The notes: generated by a model not told the origin, from the letters alone. DNA of 17,130 nt from JBEKLJ01 sp050010255 (GCA_050010255.1 JBEKLJ010000055.1:1-17130); one strand, 5' to 3'; counted from the first letter of the stretch, positions 1 through 7,549 are shown. Translations and numbers: made by a program.

Positions 1-1057
1 CGCGGCTGATGATGTCAGAGCGCACGGCCTCGGGGACGGCGATGGGTTGAACCGGATTGCCGATCCGCTCTCCCAGCCTCCCCCAGAACGTGGTGAAGTC
101 ACTGAGGAAGTCCTCGCTTCCACCCATAGACCGGCTCCACAGGAGTTGCATCGTATAGGGCCTTCCGGAGGCGGCTTTGGCGCGGGCGCGCTCGAGGTGC
201 TGGTTGACCCGGGGACTGATGTCGAAGGCACACATTTCCAGCGAAGAGAGATCGGATAGGCCCAGCCGCAGAAGCGAATCGATCACAGTAAAGGGCTGTG
301 TTGTTTGGGGAGGATAGAAGTCGTAGCCGAGTTTCTTGTTCACAAAATCAAGGCCGGGGCCGAGGATGGCGACGCGATGGATGCCTCCCGGCTTCAGCAG
401 CCCTCGACGCAACAAGTCCCGCAGATGCAACTCGAGCGTGTAGGCGGTGTAGAGATCGCTATCGGTGGAGAGGCCGCGGTCCTTAAACAGCCGGGAGTGG
501 TCGATTCGGGCCTGCTCCCTGTCGCGGGAGACCTCATCCCTCTGCCGCGCCAGGCTGGCGAGCAGGTAGGCTTTCGTTCCCTTCCGCCCTCCGGGGGTAC
601 TCAGGCTGAAGCCGCTCTCCTGGAGGAAGGCCCGCATCTGCAGCAGGCCTTGGTTGGGGTGGGGAGCGGAGAGCGCGCGAATCAAATCGTCGGCACGATG
701 TTCCGCCGCGGAGTTGACGACCCCGTCTTGCCCGTAGCGGTCCAGAAGGTCATAAGTGATGCGGCGCTCCTTGGTATAAGAGACGCCCAGCCGCAGCAGA
801 TTCGTGAGCGTAAGCTCCTCGCCCTGCGCGATCCGCCGCCGAATCTGCCGGTCCCTCGTGCGGACCCATTGATCCCAAGCCTCGGGAGCGGTTGCGCCCG
901 CGGCTCTCAGCTCGGGGGGCAGCGAACCGCGCATGGCCTGCAGAACGGGACGCGCCGACGCCAAGGAAACGAATTCGGGCGTCTGCGCCGGCAGGTCACA
1001 AAACGGGAACAGGCAGGAGAGCGACAGGAAAAGCAGCCGGTGACGGAATGTCTTCAA
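1..1057 (-). CDS. Partial secreted protein of unknown function with Rossmann/methyltransferase-like segment
   Basis: This reading frame stays open from a TTG at 1057 to the window edge, giving 352 residues without a stop, so the C-terminus is missing. The TTG start is chosen because AGGAG lies 7 nt upstream and the resulting N-terminus (MKTFRHRLLFLSLSCLF...LPAQT) is a convincing signal peptide; the next in-frame ATG (residue 42) would remove it. Residues about 40-220 are charged and mainly helical, with no recognised motif. Residues 228-290 look like a Rossmann start: VAILGPGLDF (glycine-rich loop), then a second strand ending CAFDISPR, where D279 sits where SAM-binding enzymes place an acidic residue. 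That resemblance is inferred from pattern only. It reads away from the PEP-CTERM gene's terminator and has no visible operon partner. The product class is uncertain; that the frame is coding is fairly sure. Confidence 0.75.
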   Translation of the reverse strand, partial: MKTFRHRLLFLSLSCLFPFCDLPAQTPEFVSLASARPVLQAMRGSLPPELRAAGATAPEAWDQWVRTRDRQIRRRIAQGEELTLTNLLRLGVSYTKERRITYDLLDRYGQDGVVNSAAEHRADDLIRALSAPHPNQGLLQMRAFLQESGFSLSTPGGRKGTKAYLLASLARQRDEVSRDREQARIDHSRLFKDRGLSTDSDLYTAYTLELHLRDLLRRGLLKPGGIHRVAILGPGLDFVNKKLGYDFYPPQTTQPFTVIDSLLRLGLSDLSSLEMCAFDISPRVNQHLERARAKAASGRPYTMQLLWSRSMGGSEDFLSDFTTFWGRLGERIGNPVQPIAVPEAVRSDIISR

Positions 1058-1331
1058 TTCTCTGCTCCTGGGGTTCGAGTATAACCTGACCGGCCCTTCA
1101 CCCCAGATCATGAACCGCGTCCCCTGGGGGCCTCGCCCGTCTCGCTGGACTCTCGGTCGCCTCGCTCCGGTGCTGGAGGTTGCTGCCGGAGGATGACTAC
1201 CCGCACCCTCTGTACCGCGAAGTCAAAAGCCGCTCGCGGCCTCGGCCCGGCTCCGCCGCCGCCTGCGCTGGTTCGTCCACCCTTCCACCGCGCCGCCAAT
1301 TCCGGTGCGTGAACAGATGGGTTGCCCAGAC

Positions 1332-1369
1332 GCTTACAAAGAAAAAGCCGGGGCTGCTCGCCCCGGCTT
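1332..1369 (-). terminator. Rho-independent terminator of the PEP-CTERM gene
   Basis: Read on the minus strand, a perfect 10-bp stem (AAGCCGGGGC / GCCCCGGCTT, arms 1360-1369 and 1345-1354) with a 5-nt loop is followed by TTTTTCTTTG. It begins 33 nt after the PEP-CTERM stop codon. This is the clearest intrinsic terminator in the window and separates that gene from the next minus-strand gene. Confidence 0.9.
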
Positions 1370-1402
1370 CGAGAACTTCCGTAGAAATTCGGTGGTTGCC
1401 AG

Positions 1403-2068
1403 CTAGCTGAGCTTGCGGCGCAGCAGTCCGCCCAGGAGCAGGATTCCGGAGCCGACGAGCGCCAGGCTGCCGGGTTCGGGAACCGCACCGGTCGTGCCGA
1501 GCACCTGGAAAGTCTCCGAGCAGTAACCTGACTTTACGCCACAGGTTGAAGCGCCCACGCCGAGGTATCCGAGGGTGTTCTCCCACGCGACAGACGGGCC
1601 GTCGTTCTCGTCCCAATAAACCGGGCCGCCCGATAGCGCCACGGCGTTTTGGAGCATCAAGAAGTACGTGCCGGCGCCGAGCGATTGGTTGGGAAGAATC
1701 GAAAAGGTGGAAGAGTCTATGTCGTAGCCGTAAGGGTTGGGGGACCGAGCCAAATCCTTCGTGGAGATCACAGCGGCTGTTCCGGAGGCAAGCGTCGCAC
1801 CCAGCACGTTGCCCGTACCGTCGAGGATCGACCAATCCACCTCGGTGAAGTTGTCGCCCGCCGTACCCAACCAAACGTAGAGGTTCGCGCCCGTGACTGT
1901 CGAGCCGCTTGACAGCGTGAACGAGTCGGCGACCTGGAAGCCGAAGTTGATGGTATAGGCGTCGATCGTGCCGTTCACCGGACCGTTGTCATAGAGGATG
2001 CCTGCCGAAGCGGGAAGCGCCATCAGCAGACATAACACTGCCGCGAGAGACACCAAAGCACTGCGCAT
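1403..2068 (-). CDS. PEP-CTERM sorting domain protein (secreted, cell-surface)
   Basis: This 221-residue protein has an N-terminal signal peptide (MRSALVSLAAVLCLLMALPASAG) and a typical PEP-CTERM tail at residues 196-221: VPEPGS, a hydrophobic helix, then RRKLS. PEP-CTERM proteins are known substrates of exosortase (EpsH-type), which cuts at this signal during export; they usually occur in bacteria that make exopolysaccharide. The middle is a beta-rich, Gly/Thr/Ser-rich region without a recognised catalytic motif, probably one structural domain. The ATG at 2068 is chosen over the longer frame to 2206 because AGGAGG lies 9 nt upstream and the signal peptide then starts cleanly. It is followed by its own terminator, so it is probably monocistronic. 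No exosortase gene is visible in this window. The anchor call is firm; the function of the mature domain is unknown. Confidence 0.9.
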   Translation of the reverse strand: MRSALVSLAAVLCLLMALPASAGILYDNGPVNGTIDAYTINFGFQVADSFTLSSGSTVTGANLYVWLGTAGDNFTEVDWSILDGTGNVLGATLASGTAAVISTKDLARSPNPYGYDIDSSTFSILPNQSLGAGTYFLMLQNAVALSGGPVYWDENDGPSVAWENTLGYLGVGASTCGVKSGYCSETFQVLGTTGAVPEPGSLALVGSGILLLGGLLRRKLS

Positions 2069-2101
2069 CGTCCACACCCTCCTCTTAGGGCCTCGAATCG
2101 A

Positions 2102-2130
2102 AGTATGGCATGTGAATGGGGTCGGCGCAA
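2102..2130 (-). promoter_or_regulatory. Possible sigma70-like promoter of the PEP-CTERM gene
   Basis: On the minus strand, TTGCGC (2130-2125) and CATACT (2107-2102) are separated by 17 bp, about 35 bp upstream of the ATG. The -10 matches the consensus at 4 of 6 positions and the -35 at 3 of 6, so this is a weak candidate. Confidence 0.25.
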
Positions 2131-2345
2131 CGGCACTCTCGAAAATGAGACTCACAGGACTTCGGTACCGGTACGCAGCCAGAAGGACTTCTGCAGCGTT
2201 ACGCAACTACACCGGTCGCTGATTCTCGTCGCCGGCCGCTAATTCAGCCCCGTGCCAACAACGCCAACAACCGCCGCTCACGCGCTCGCCGCAAATTCTT
2301 CCGCCTCTGCTACCTGCACTTGCTGGCTGTGCCGCTCGCGCCGCG

Positions 2346-2415
2346 GCCGGCCCCCTGGCCGGCTCTTCGCTCTGAAGAGCGGGTCCAAGCGGACCCGCGC
2401 AGACCAGGGGGTCTG
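2346..2415. repeat. Array of four contiguous hairpins, REP/MITE-like
   Basis: Four perfect stems follow each other almost without spacer. The first is CCGGCC/GGCCGG (2347-2352, 2357-2362), loop CCCT. The second is GCTCTTC/GAAGAGC (2362-2368, 2374-2380), loop GCTCT. The third is GCGGGTCC/GGACCCGC (2379-2386, 2391-2398), loop AAGC. The fourth is CAGACC/GGTCTG (2400-2405, 2410-2415), loop AGGG. Neighbouring stems share one or two bases at two of the joints. There is no T-tract. The array suggests a dispersed intergenic repeat rather than a single terminator, but its copy number cannot be judged here. Confidence 0.7.
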
Positions 2416-2537
2416 CCCCACGAAGCTCGAACAGCCACGCGCCGGCTCCCAGCGCATCGGTTCCTCAAGTCCTGTAGCGCCGCCTGCGCGCAGCGGCGGT
2501 GTAACATGGTTTTCAGTCGCCGTGGATGGGAGGTAGC

Positions 2538-5174
2538 GTGAAACGGTCGGGAGTGCTGGGTGTCTGTGGCGCGCTCGCACTGGCGGCGGTGTTCGTGGGG
2601 GGCGCCAGCGTGCCGCCCGCTTCGATCACCATCGACTACCCGGCGGAGGGGTCGATCTTCCCGCCCGACTTCGCAGCCCCAACCTTCCTCTGGCGCGATG
2701 CGGCCGGGGACGCCGAGACGTGGCTCATCGAGGTGGCGTTCTCCGACGGTTCGACGCCCTTGCGTATCCAAGCGCCCGGCGAACGGATGCGGATCGGCGA
2801 AATAGACCCGCGCTGCGTCGGCGCCACAAACGAGCTGCCCAAGCTGACGCCGGAACAGGCTGCTGCGCGGACCTGGGCGCCGGAGGCAGGCGTCTGGGCC
2901 CAGATCAAGCGTCATTCCGTGGAGCGGCCGGCAACGGTGACGATCACCGGCCTGGGGAAAGGCGGGCCGGTCTCGAGCGGGCGCGTCAGCATTCGAACTT
3001 CGAAAGATCCCGTGGGAGCGCCGGTCTTCTATCGCGACGTGCCGCTGATGCCCTCGGAAACGGAGAGGGGAGTGATCAAACCCCTGGCCGCTCCCGCCCT
3101 GCCGCTGGTCGCCTGGCGATTGCGCAGCGTCAGCGAGACCAGCAGCCGCGTGGTGCTGAGCGGCATGCACATCTGCGCCAATTGCCATTCCTTCTCGCTC
3201 GACGGCCAGACGCTGGGCCTGGATCTGGACGGCCCGCAAAACGATAGGGGGTTGTACGCGATCGTCTCTCTGAAGCCGGTAACGACGATCCACAACGAGG
3301 ACATGATCTCCTGGCGGACTCCTCAGGAACGGCAGACCTCGCCGGACCGGGTGGGCTTCATGTCGCAGGTTTCGCCCGACGGGCGGTATGTACTGACCCG
3401 GCTGAGCGGGGCCGGCCAAAAGCTCCGCAGCAGCTACTACGTGTCCAATTTCAAGGACTATCGCTTTCTTCAGGTGTTCTATCCGACGCGCGGAATCCTG
3501 GCGTGGCACAACCGCGCCACCGGGCGCACCCAAGCGCTGCCGGGGGCGGACGATCCGCGCTATGTCCAGACGGACGGCGTCTGGAGCCCCGATGGCAACT
3601 ACGTGGTGTTCGCGCGGGCGGAAGCCAAGGACCCCTATCCCCCGAACGGCAGGCTGGCGGAGTATGCCAACGATCCGCTGGAGTTGCAGATGCAGTACGA
3701 TCTGTATCGGGTTCCGTTCAACGGGGGCCAGGGCGGAACGCCGGCGCCGATCGCCGGCGCCTCGCGGAACGGCATGAGCAACACGTTTCCGAAGGTCTCG
3801 CCCGATGGCCGCTGGATCGTCTTCGTCAAGTGCCGCAACGGCCAGCTCATGCGTCCCGACAGCCAGCTTTGGATCGTTCCGTCGCAGGGCGGCGTGGCGC
3901 GGCGGATGGCCTGCAATACGCCGCTGATGGACTCCTGGCACAGCTTTTCGCCCAATGGCCGGTGGCTGGTGTTTTCCTCCAAAGCCCGCTCGGTGTATAC
4001 GCAGATGTTCCTCACGCACCTGGACGAGAACCGCAACGACAGCCCGGCGATCCTGATCGAGAACGCCACGGCGGCGAACCGGGCCGTAAACATCCCGGAG
4101 TTCGTCAACATCGCGCCGGACGGGCTGGCGAGAATTGACGTGCCAGTGGCCGGCTTCTATAGGCAGTTCGACCTGGCGCTGGAGCTGACGAACAAGCACG
4201 ACTACGAAGCCGCCCTTGCCGCGTGGAAGAAGGCGGTTGAGTTGAACCCCGAGGATGCCAGGTCCCAGATCAACCTCGGGGCCGCGCTAGCCAGAACGGG
4301 CCAGACCGAGGCAGCCATCGCGGCTTACAGAAGAGCCGCGGCGATCGACCCCGCCAACCCCGACTCGTACTCCCAGCTCGGGTTCACGCTGGCGCGGCAA
4401 GGGAAGCCGGAAGAGGCGATTCCGGTTCTGGTGAAGGCTCTGCAGCTCGATCCCGCCGATGAGGCCAGCCAGCGCGCCTTCTGCGGTGCGCTCTCGCAGA
4501 GTGAAAGCAGGACCAGCCAGGCCATCCAATTCTGCCGGCTGGTGCTGGCGGGCCGGCCGAATGACGTCGAGGTGCAGGTGAATCTCGCGGTGGCCCTGTT
4601 CCGCGCCGGCAACGGGAGCGAGGCGATCTCCCATCTCGAGAAGGCTGCCGCGCTCGCACCCGGCGATGCCACGATCCAAGCCAACCTGGGGGCGGCGCTC
4701 GCCCAACAGGGCCGGCTGGTTGAAGCCGCTCCGCATTTGGAGAAGGCGCTCGCGATCGAGCCCAAATCCGCTGAGGCGCACTACAACTTGGGAACGCTGT
4801 ACTACCTCCAGCGGAGAGTCCGGGAGGCCCTGGCGGAGTGGCGGCAGGCGGTCCTCCTCGATCCGCATCATGTGCCCGCTCTGAACCGGGCGGCCCTGAC
4901 GCTGGCCGCCAATCGGGATGCGTCTCTGCGGAACGGCGCCGAGGCGGTGGCTCTGGCGGAGCGAGCGGTAGGACTCTCCGGAGGACGGGATCCGGCGATT
5001 CTGGACACGCTGGCGGCGGCCTACGCCGAGGCGGGGCGTTTTCCTGAAGCCACCCGGACCGCGCGCCGGGCCCTGGAGCTGGCCAAGCAGCAACGCGACT
5101 TGCATCTCGCGCAGGCTCTCAGCATCAGAATCGCACTCTACGCGGCGGGAAAGCCGTTCCGCGAGAATCCGTAG
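2538..5174 (+). CDS. Secreted PD40/TolB-like propeller and TPR protein with a CxxCH motif
   Basis: A protein of 878 residues. An N-terminal signal peptide (MKRSGVLGVCGALALAAVFVGGAS) is followed by a beta-rich domain (about 28-190). A single haem-type motif HICANCHSFS follows, with CANCH at 213-217. Next come at least four propeller-like repeats carrying SPDG/SPNG signatures (VSPDGRYVL near 278, WSPDGNYVVF near 348, VSPDGRWIVF, FSPNGRWLVF). From about 540 to 860 there are tandem TPRs (for example YEAALAAWKKAVELNPEDA). PD40 repeats form periplasmic propellers as in TolB, TPRs bind protein partners, and CxxCH normally holds covalent haem c; the joint role is not known to me. GTG 2538 is preferred to ATG 2526 because GGGAGG lies 4 nt before the GTG while the ATG has no Shine-Dalgarno. 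Its 3' end converges with another TPR gene. Confidence 0.88.
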   Translation: MKRSGVLGVCGALALAAVFVGGASVPPASITIDYPAEGSIFPPDFAAPTFLWRDAAGDAETWLIEVAFSDGSTPLRIQAPGERMRIGEIDPRCVGATNELPKLTPEQAAARTWAPEAGVWAQIKRHSVERPATVTITGLGKGGPVSSGRVSIRTSKDPVGAPVFYRDVPLMPSETERGVIKPLAAPALPLVAWRLRSVSETSSRVVLSGMHICANCHSFSLDGQTLGLDLDGPQNDRGLYAIVSLKPVTTIHNEDMISWRTPQERQTSPDRVGFMSQVSPDGRYVLTRLSGAGQKLRSSYYVSNFKDYRFLQVFYPTRGILAWHNRATGRTQALPGADDPRYVQTDGVWSPDGNYVVFARAEAKDPYPPNGRLAEYANDPLELQMQYDLYRVPFNGGQGGTPAPIAGASRNGMSNTFPKVSPDGRWIVFVKCRNGQLMRPDSQLWIVPSQGGVARRMACNTPLMDSWHSFSPNGRWLVFSSKARSVYTQMFLTHLDENRNDSPAILIENATAANRAVNIPEFVNIAPDGLARIDVPVAGFYRQFDLALELTNKHDYEAALAAWKKAVELNPEDARSQINLGAALARTGQTEAAIAAYRRAAAIDPANPDSYSQLGFTLARQGKPEEAIPVLVKALQLDPADEASQRAFCGALSQSESRTSQAIQFCRLVLAGRPNDVEVQVNLAVALFRAGNGSEAISHLEKAAALAPGDATIQANLGAALAQQGRLVEAAPHLEKALAIEPKSAEAHYNLGTLYYLQRRVREALAEWRQAVLLDPHHVPALNRAALTLAANRDASLRNGAEAVALAERAVGLSGGRDPAILDTLAAAYAEAGRFPEATRTARRALELAKQQRDLHLAQALSIRIALYAAGKPFRENP

Positions 5175-5199
5175 CGGCCGCGGTCTTCTCAGCGGCCGC
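5174..5199. other. Hairpin at the stop codon between convergent TPR genes
   Basis: Two copies of GCGGCCGC (5174-5181 and 5192-5199) are separated by 10 nt. They can form an 8-bp stem on either strand, directly after the upstream stop codon. There is no T-tract, so its role as a bidirectional terminator is only a guess. Confidence 0.4.
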
Positions 5200-5305
5200 A
5201 CCAGGGGATCCGGCGCGGGGCGGCCTCGGCCGTGGGCGCCGGCTCCAGCCGCACGTCACGGCCTGCTATCGCGCGCCGCAGCAGGTCGTTGGTGAAGCAT
5301 CCCGG
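5189..5305 (-). pseudogene. In-frame open tail beyond the amber stop of the neighbouring TPR gene
   Basis: After the TAG at 5306-5308 of the minus-strand TPR gene, the same frame stays open for 38 codons to a TGA at 5189-5191. The tail encodes GRDVRLEPAPTAEAAPRR near its end, repeating the DVRLEP of the gene's own C-terminus. The 14-bp identity (5325-5338 and 5244-5257) is offset by 81 bp, exactly 27 codons. It could be a partial tandem duplication or the remains of a longer C-terminus cut by an amber mutation. It is not expected to be translated on its own. Confidence 0.4.
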
Positions 5306-6514
5306 CTAGCGGCCACGCACGGGTTCCAGCCGCACGTCGTCGATCCACACCGTCCCGCTGATCTTGTTGTCAAACTTCAGCGACGGTCGGCGAATCAGCT
5401 CCACCGCCAGCAGGCGCACCGGTGCGGGCACGACCACCACCGCCGCCAGCTCCGTCCAGTCCGTTGTCCCGGCGACCTGGGCTGTGGTCACATCCACGCG
5501 CGGGTCTCCCCCGGCATCCCGTATCCGAAACCGCGCCCCCTCATCCGTCGTGACCTGCTCGGAGCGCACCCAGGCGCTGAAGCGGTAGACGCCCGGCTCG
5601 GCTACCACGCGTTGGGAAATGTGGCGGTAGTCCAGGTTGCTTTGTCCTTCGAAGCGGACCCGCAGGCTCCACCGCCCGCTGCGCCCGCCTGTGCCACGGT
5701 CGGCTATGACCCCCTCGGCCGGCGTTACGCGCCAGTCCAGCCCCTCCTTCAGCGGCTCGCTCTCAAACCCGCCGTTGAACACCCGGTTAGATCCGGGATA
5801 GTCCGGGCTCTGCCGGCCGAGGTGCCGGGCCCAAACCTCTCGCGCGTCGCTGTACGCCGCCTGTTTCAGCAGGAACTCAACGTATTCCGAGGTGAGCGCC
5901 GTATCGCACTCTTCTCGGCCCTCCAGCCACCTCCACGCCACCGCCGCGTCGGGGGCGGCCTCGCGTGCCAGCAGGTGCCGGAGTAGCGCGGTATGCGCCG
6001 CCTTGTCTGCTGGCATCCCGTGCGCGATCACCTCCGCTACCCCCACGCCCATCCGTTCGCAGGTGCCGAAGATGACGCCGTCGTATTCCCGTACCAGGCC
6101 CAGAATCTTCCGCGTGCACTCCAGTCCCTCGCGCGCCGCGCCGTGCGTGAAGTGGAAGTTCGCAGCGCGCATCAGCACCGGAGGGATGTTCGGCCCCAGC
6201 TCGACCGCCCGGTGGAAGCAGTAACGCGCCCTCTCGTTGTCCCCGGACTCCGCCAGCAGCTCCCCCAGGGTCGACCACCGATAGGGCGAGGCGGGGTCCC
6301 GCAGCAACGCCTGCCGCATCAGTGCCATTGCCTCAGCCCGGTCGCGAGGCGTGCCGCTTTCCAGACGCTCCTCGGCACGCTCCTCCAGGTAGTCCACCGT
6401 GCCCAGAAATCTCGCCGCAGCCGACTCCGGCCGGGCCGGCCCGACGTACAACCAGACGCCGAAGCCCGCGGCGACGGCCAGCACAAACGCCAGCGCCAGT
6501 GGTGTCAATCGCAA
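5306..6514 (-). CDS. Membrane-anchored TPR protein with C-terminal jelly-roll (CBM-like) domain
   Basis: This 402-residue protein has an N-terminal hydrophobic segment (residues 4-25, signal anchor or uncleaved signal). TPR-like helices occupy about 58-235 (AMALMRQALLRDPASPYRW, then ARYCFHRAVELGPNIPPVL). A beta-sandwich fills about 245-396, opening with VFNGGFE and closing with GTVWIDDVRLEP, a pattern typical of carbohydrate-binding-like jelly rolls. It probably sits at the inner membrane facing the periplasm, perhaps with the EPS machinery encoded nearby; that is inference from context. The start is a TTG. GAGGAG lies only 3 nt before the TTG at 6514 but 9 nt before a second in-frame TTG at 6508, so the true start may be 6508; 6514 keeps the positive residue before the hydrophobic stretch. 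It diverges from the antiterminator gene across a 422-bp regulatory gap. Confidence 0.85.
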   Translation of the reverse strand: MRLTPLALAFVLAVAAGFGVWLYVGPARPESAAARFLGTVDYLEERAEERLESGTPRDRAEAMALMRQALLRDPASPYRWSTLGELLAESGDNERARYCFHRAVELGPNIPPVLMRAANFHFTHGAAREGLECTRKILGLVREYDGVIFGTCERMGVGVAEVIAHGMPADKAAHTALLRHLLAREAAPDAAVAWRWLEGREECDTALTSEYVEFLLKQAAYSDAREVWARHLGRQSPDYPGSNRVFNGGFESEPLKEGLDWRVTPAEGVIADRGTGGRSGRWSLRVRFEGQSNLDYRHISQRVVAEPGVYRFSAWVRSEQVTTDEGARFRIRDAGGDPRVDVTTAQVAGTTDWTELAAVVVVPAPVRLLAVELIRRPSLKFDNKISGTVWIDDVRLEPVRGR

Positions 6515-6683
6515 GGTCTCCTCATTGTAATCGAGCTTCCGCCCGGCGCACCCAGGCGCTGCTCCAAGGCCCCGGCCATCTGAGCCCGGGCACGGTGCCG
6601 GTCGGCCTGCCTCGTGGGAATCGCAAACTTTAGTACCGGAACTCTCCCGTAGTACAACTCACGACATTTCTAACCCTCGGTCC

Positions 6684-6718
6684 GTTGACATCTGTATGCG
6701 CTCAGTGATAGCGTCAAC
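6684..6718 (+). promoter_or_regulatory. Candidate promoter and dyad upstream of the antiterminator operon
   Basis: A perfect -35 hexamer TTGACA (6685-6690) is followed 16-17 bp later by a poor -10 (GATAGC/ATAGCG). The same segment forms a nested dyad: outer arms GTTGAC (6684-6689) and GTCAAC (6713-6718), inner arms CGCT and AGCG. It could be a promoter overlapped by an operator. The weak -10 keeps confidence low. Confidence 0.35.
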
Positions 6719-6756
6719 TGATCGGGGCGCGTTTCGCGCTGCGTTGAGTCCTAAGT

Positions 6757-6781
6757 TGGGACTGAATAAGCGGTAGCTGTG
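6757..6781 (+). promoter_or_regulatory. Degenerate ops-like element in the leader of the antiterminator gene
   Basis: The core AGCGGTAGCTG (6769-6779) matches the ops consensus GGCGGTAGNNT except at its first and last positions. It keeps the GC-GGTA-GC mini-hairpin known to be recognised by RfaH in the non-template strand. Upstream TGGGACTGA (6757-6765) is identical to the block before the exact ops copy at 9835. Over 21 aligned positions the two elements share 17. It lies about 50 nt downstream of the candidate promoter, as expected for an element acting during transcription. Confidence 0.5.
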
Positions 6782-6936
6782 TCCAAATCTTCACTTTCCG
6801 CACGTTTTGCCCGGGCGCGAGGAGCCTCGGGTTCCCTGCGCTCCGTCATACACATGGCGGGCTGCCTCGGCTGCGGAGACCGGGGTTTGTCCGACACTGA
6901 GCAGGGTGTGAAGACCTGCTGGCTCGAGGTAGGCCA

Positions 6937-7500
6937 GTGATCGCAAGTGCGGGGGTCCAGCCCAGCAGTGCTGAGACTAACCCTGTAGTAGAGTGGCACG
7001 CCCATGGTCTACCCTGGTATGCGCTTAGAGTCAGGTCGCGCTGGGAGAAGTGTGTCTCGGCAGCTCTTCGCCAGAAGGGTTATGACGAGTTCCTGCCTCT
7101 CTATCGGCGCCACAGCCGCTGGTCGGATCGGGTAAAAGAGGTCGCCCTGCCGCTCTTCGCTGGCTACGTCTTCTGTCGCTTCGATCCGGCGCGGCGCCTG
7201 CCGGTGCTCACGACGCCAGGCATCGTCTCCGTCCTCGGTGCCGGCGGCATGCCCGTCCCTGTCGATCCCACGGAATTGGACGCCATTCAGGCCCTGATGA
7301 AGTCCGGCCTCCCGGCCGCTCCTTGGCCATTCCTGAAGGTTGGCCAGCGCGTGCGCATCGACTACGGCGCGATGGAGGGCGTGGAAGGGGTCCTGTGGGC
7401 CATCAAAAACGACTTCCGGGTCGTCTTGTCCGTGAGCCTGTTGCAGCGCTCGGTAGCGGTTGAGATCGATCGGGACTGGCTCCTTCCCATTGCCGGCTGA
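6937..7500 (+). CDS. NusG-paralogue transcription antiterminator (RfaH/UpxY/LoaP type)
   Basis: This 187-residue protein has an NGN domain at about 26-122 (WYALRVRSRWEKCVSAAL, then LPLFAGYVFCRF at 71-82 and TTPGIVSVLG at 92-101). A KOW-type domain follows at about 132-185 (LKVGQRVRIDYGAMEGVEG). Housekeeping NusG is usually encoded next to secE; this copy heads a polysaccharide locus, the hallmark of specialised paralogues such as RfaH, UpxY and LoaP. Those bind elongating RNA polymerase and let it read through long operons. GTG 6937 is chosen because of AGG 7 nt upstream and full coverage of the NGN domain; the first 25 residues are not conserved-looking. An ops-like element lies in its own leader and an exact ops lies before the export operon downstream. 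It probably forms an operon with ubiA and the DUF362 gene. Confidence 0.9.
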   Translation: MIASAGVQPSSAETNPVVEWHAHGLPWYALRVRSRWEKCVSAALRQKGYDEFLPLYRRHSRWSDRVKEVALPLFAGYVFCRFDPARRLPVLTTPGIVSVLGAGGMPVPVDPTELDAIQALMKSGLPAAPWPFLKVGQRVRIDYGAMEGVEGVLWAIKNDFRVVLSVSLLQRSVAVEIDRDWLLPIAG

Positions 7501-7549
7501 TTTGCCTCCCTGGAGCGACCGAAACGGCGGAACCCTTGCCGGTAACTGG

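Larger units (their letters stand above)
2069..2537. other. Hairpin-rich intergenic region between divergent genes
   Basis: About 470 bp lie between the PEP-CTERM start and the downstream plus-strand gene. The left 150 bp should hold the PEP-CTERM promoter. The centre holds four consecutive hairpins (separate entry). Close to the right-hand gene is another near-perfect stem at 2478-2498 (arms CGCCGC and GCGGCG around the self-complementary TGCGCGCA). I see no convincing small gene here. No clear plus-strand promoter was recognised. Confidence 0.6.
6515..6936. other. Intergenic regulatory region upstream of the antiterminator gene
   Basis: This 422-bp divergent gap should hold promoters for both flanking genes. 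Visible elements are a candidate promoter/dyad at 6684-6718, a small GCGCG-TTT-CGCGC hairpin at 6727-6739 and an ops-like element at 6757-6781. The roughly 150 bp from there to the GTG at 6937 would be a long 5' leader. I see no convincing open reading frame or intrinsic terminator in it. Confidence 0.6.

Noticed and set aside
305..1084. Plus-strand open frame of 259 codons near the left edge
   Set aside because: The opposite strand is open across the whole segment and starts with a Shine-Dalgarno and signal peptide; the plus-strand product shows no motif.
1101..1129. Inverted repeat CCCCAG...CTGGGG upstream of the leftmost gene
   Set aside because: Only 6-bp arms around a 17-nt loop without a T-tract; expected by chance in such GC-rich DNA.
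2310..4199. Long antisense open frame (629 codons) opposite the PD40-TPR gene
   Set aside because: It is rich in Arg, His and Pro without domain patterns. The plus-strand frame has a signal peptide, propeller and TPR motifs. This is a GC-rich shadow.
5623..5633. GGCGGTAGTCC, an ops 8-mer on the plus strand
   Set aside because: It lies inside and antisense to the TPR/jelly-roll gene, lacks the fixed T at position 11 and precedes no operon on that strand. It is probably chance.
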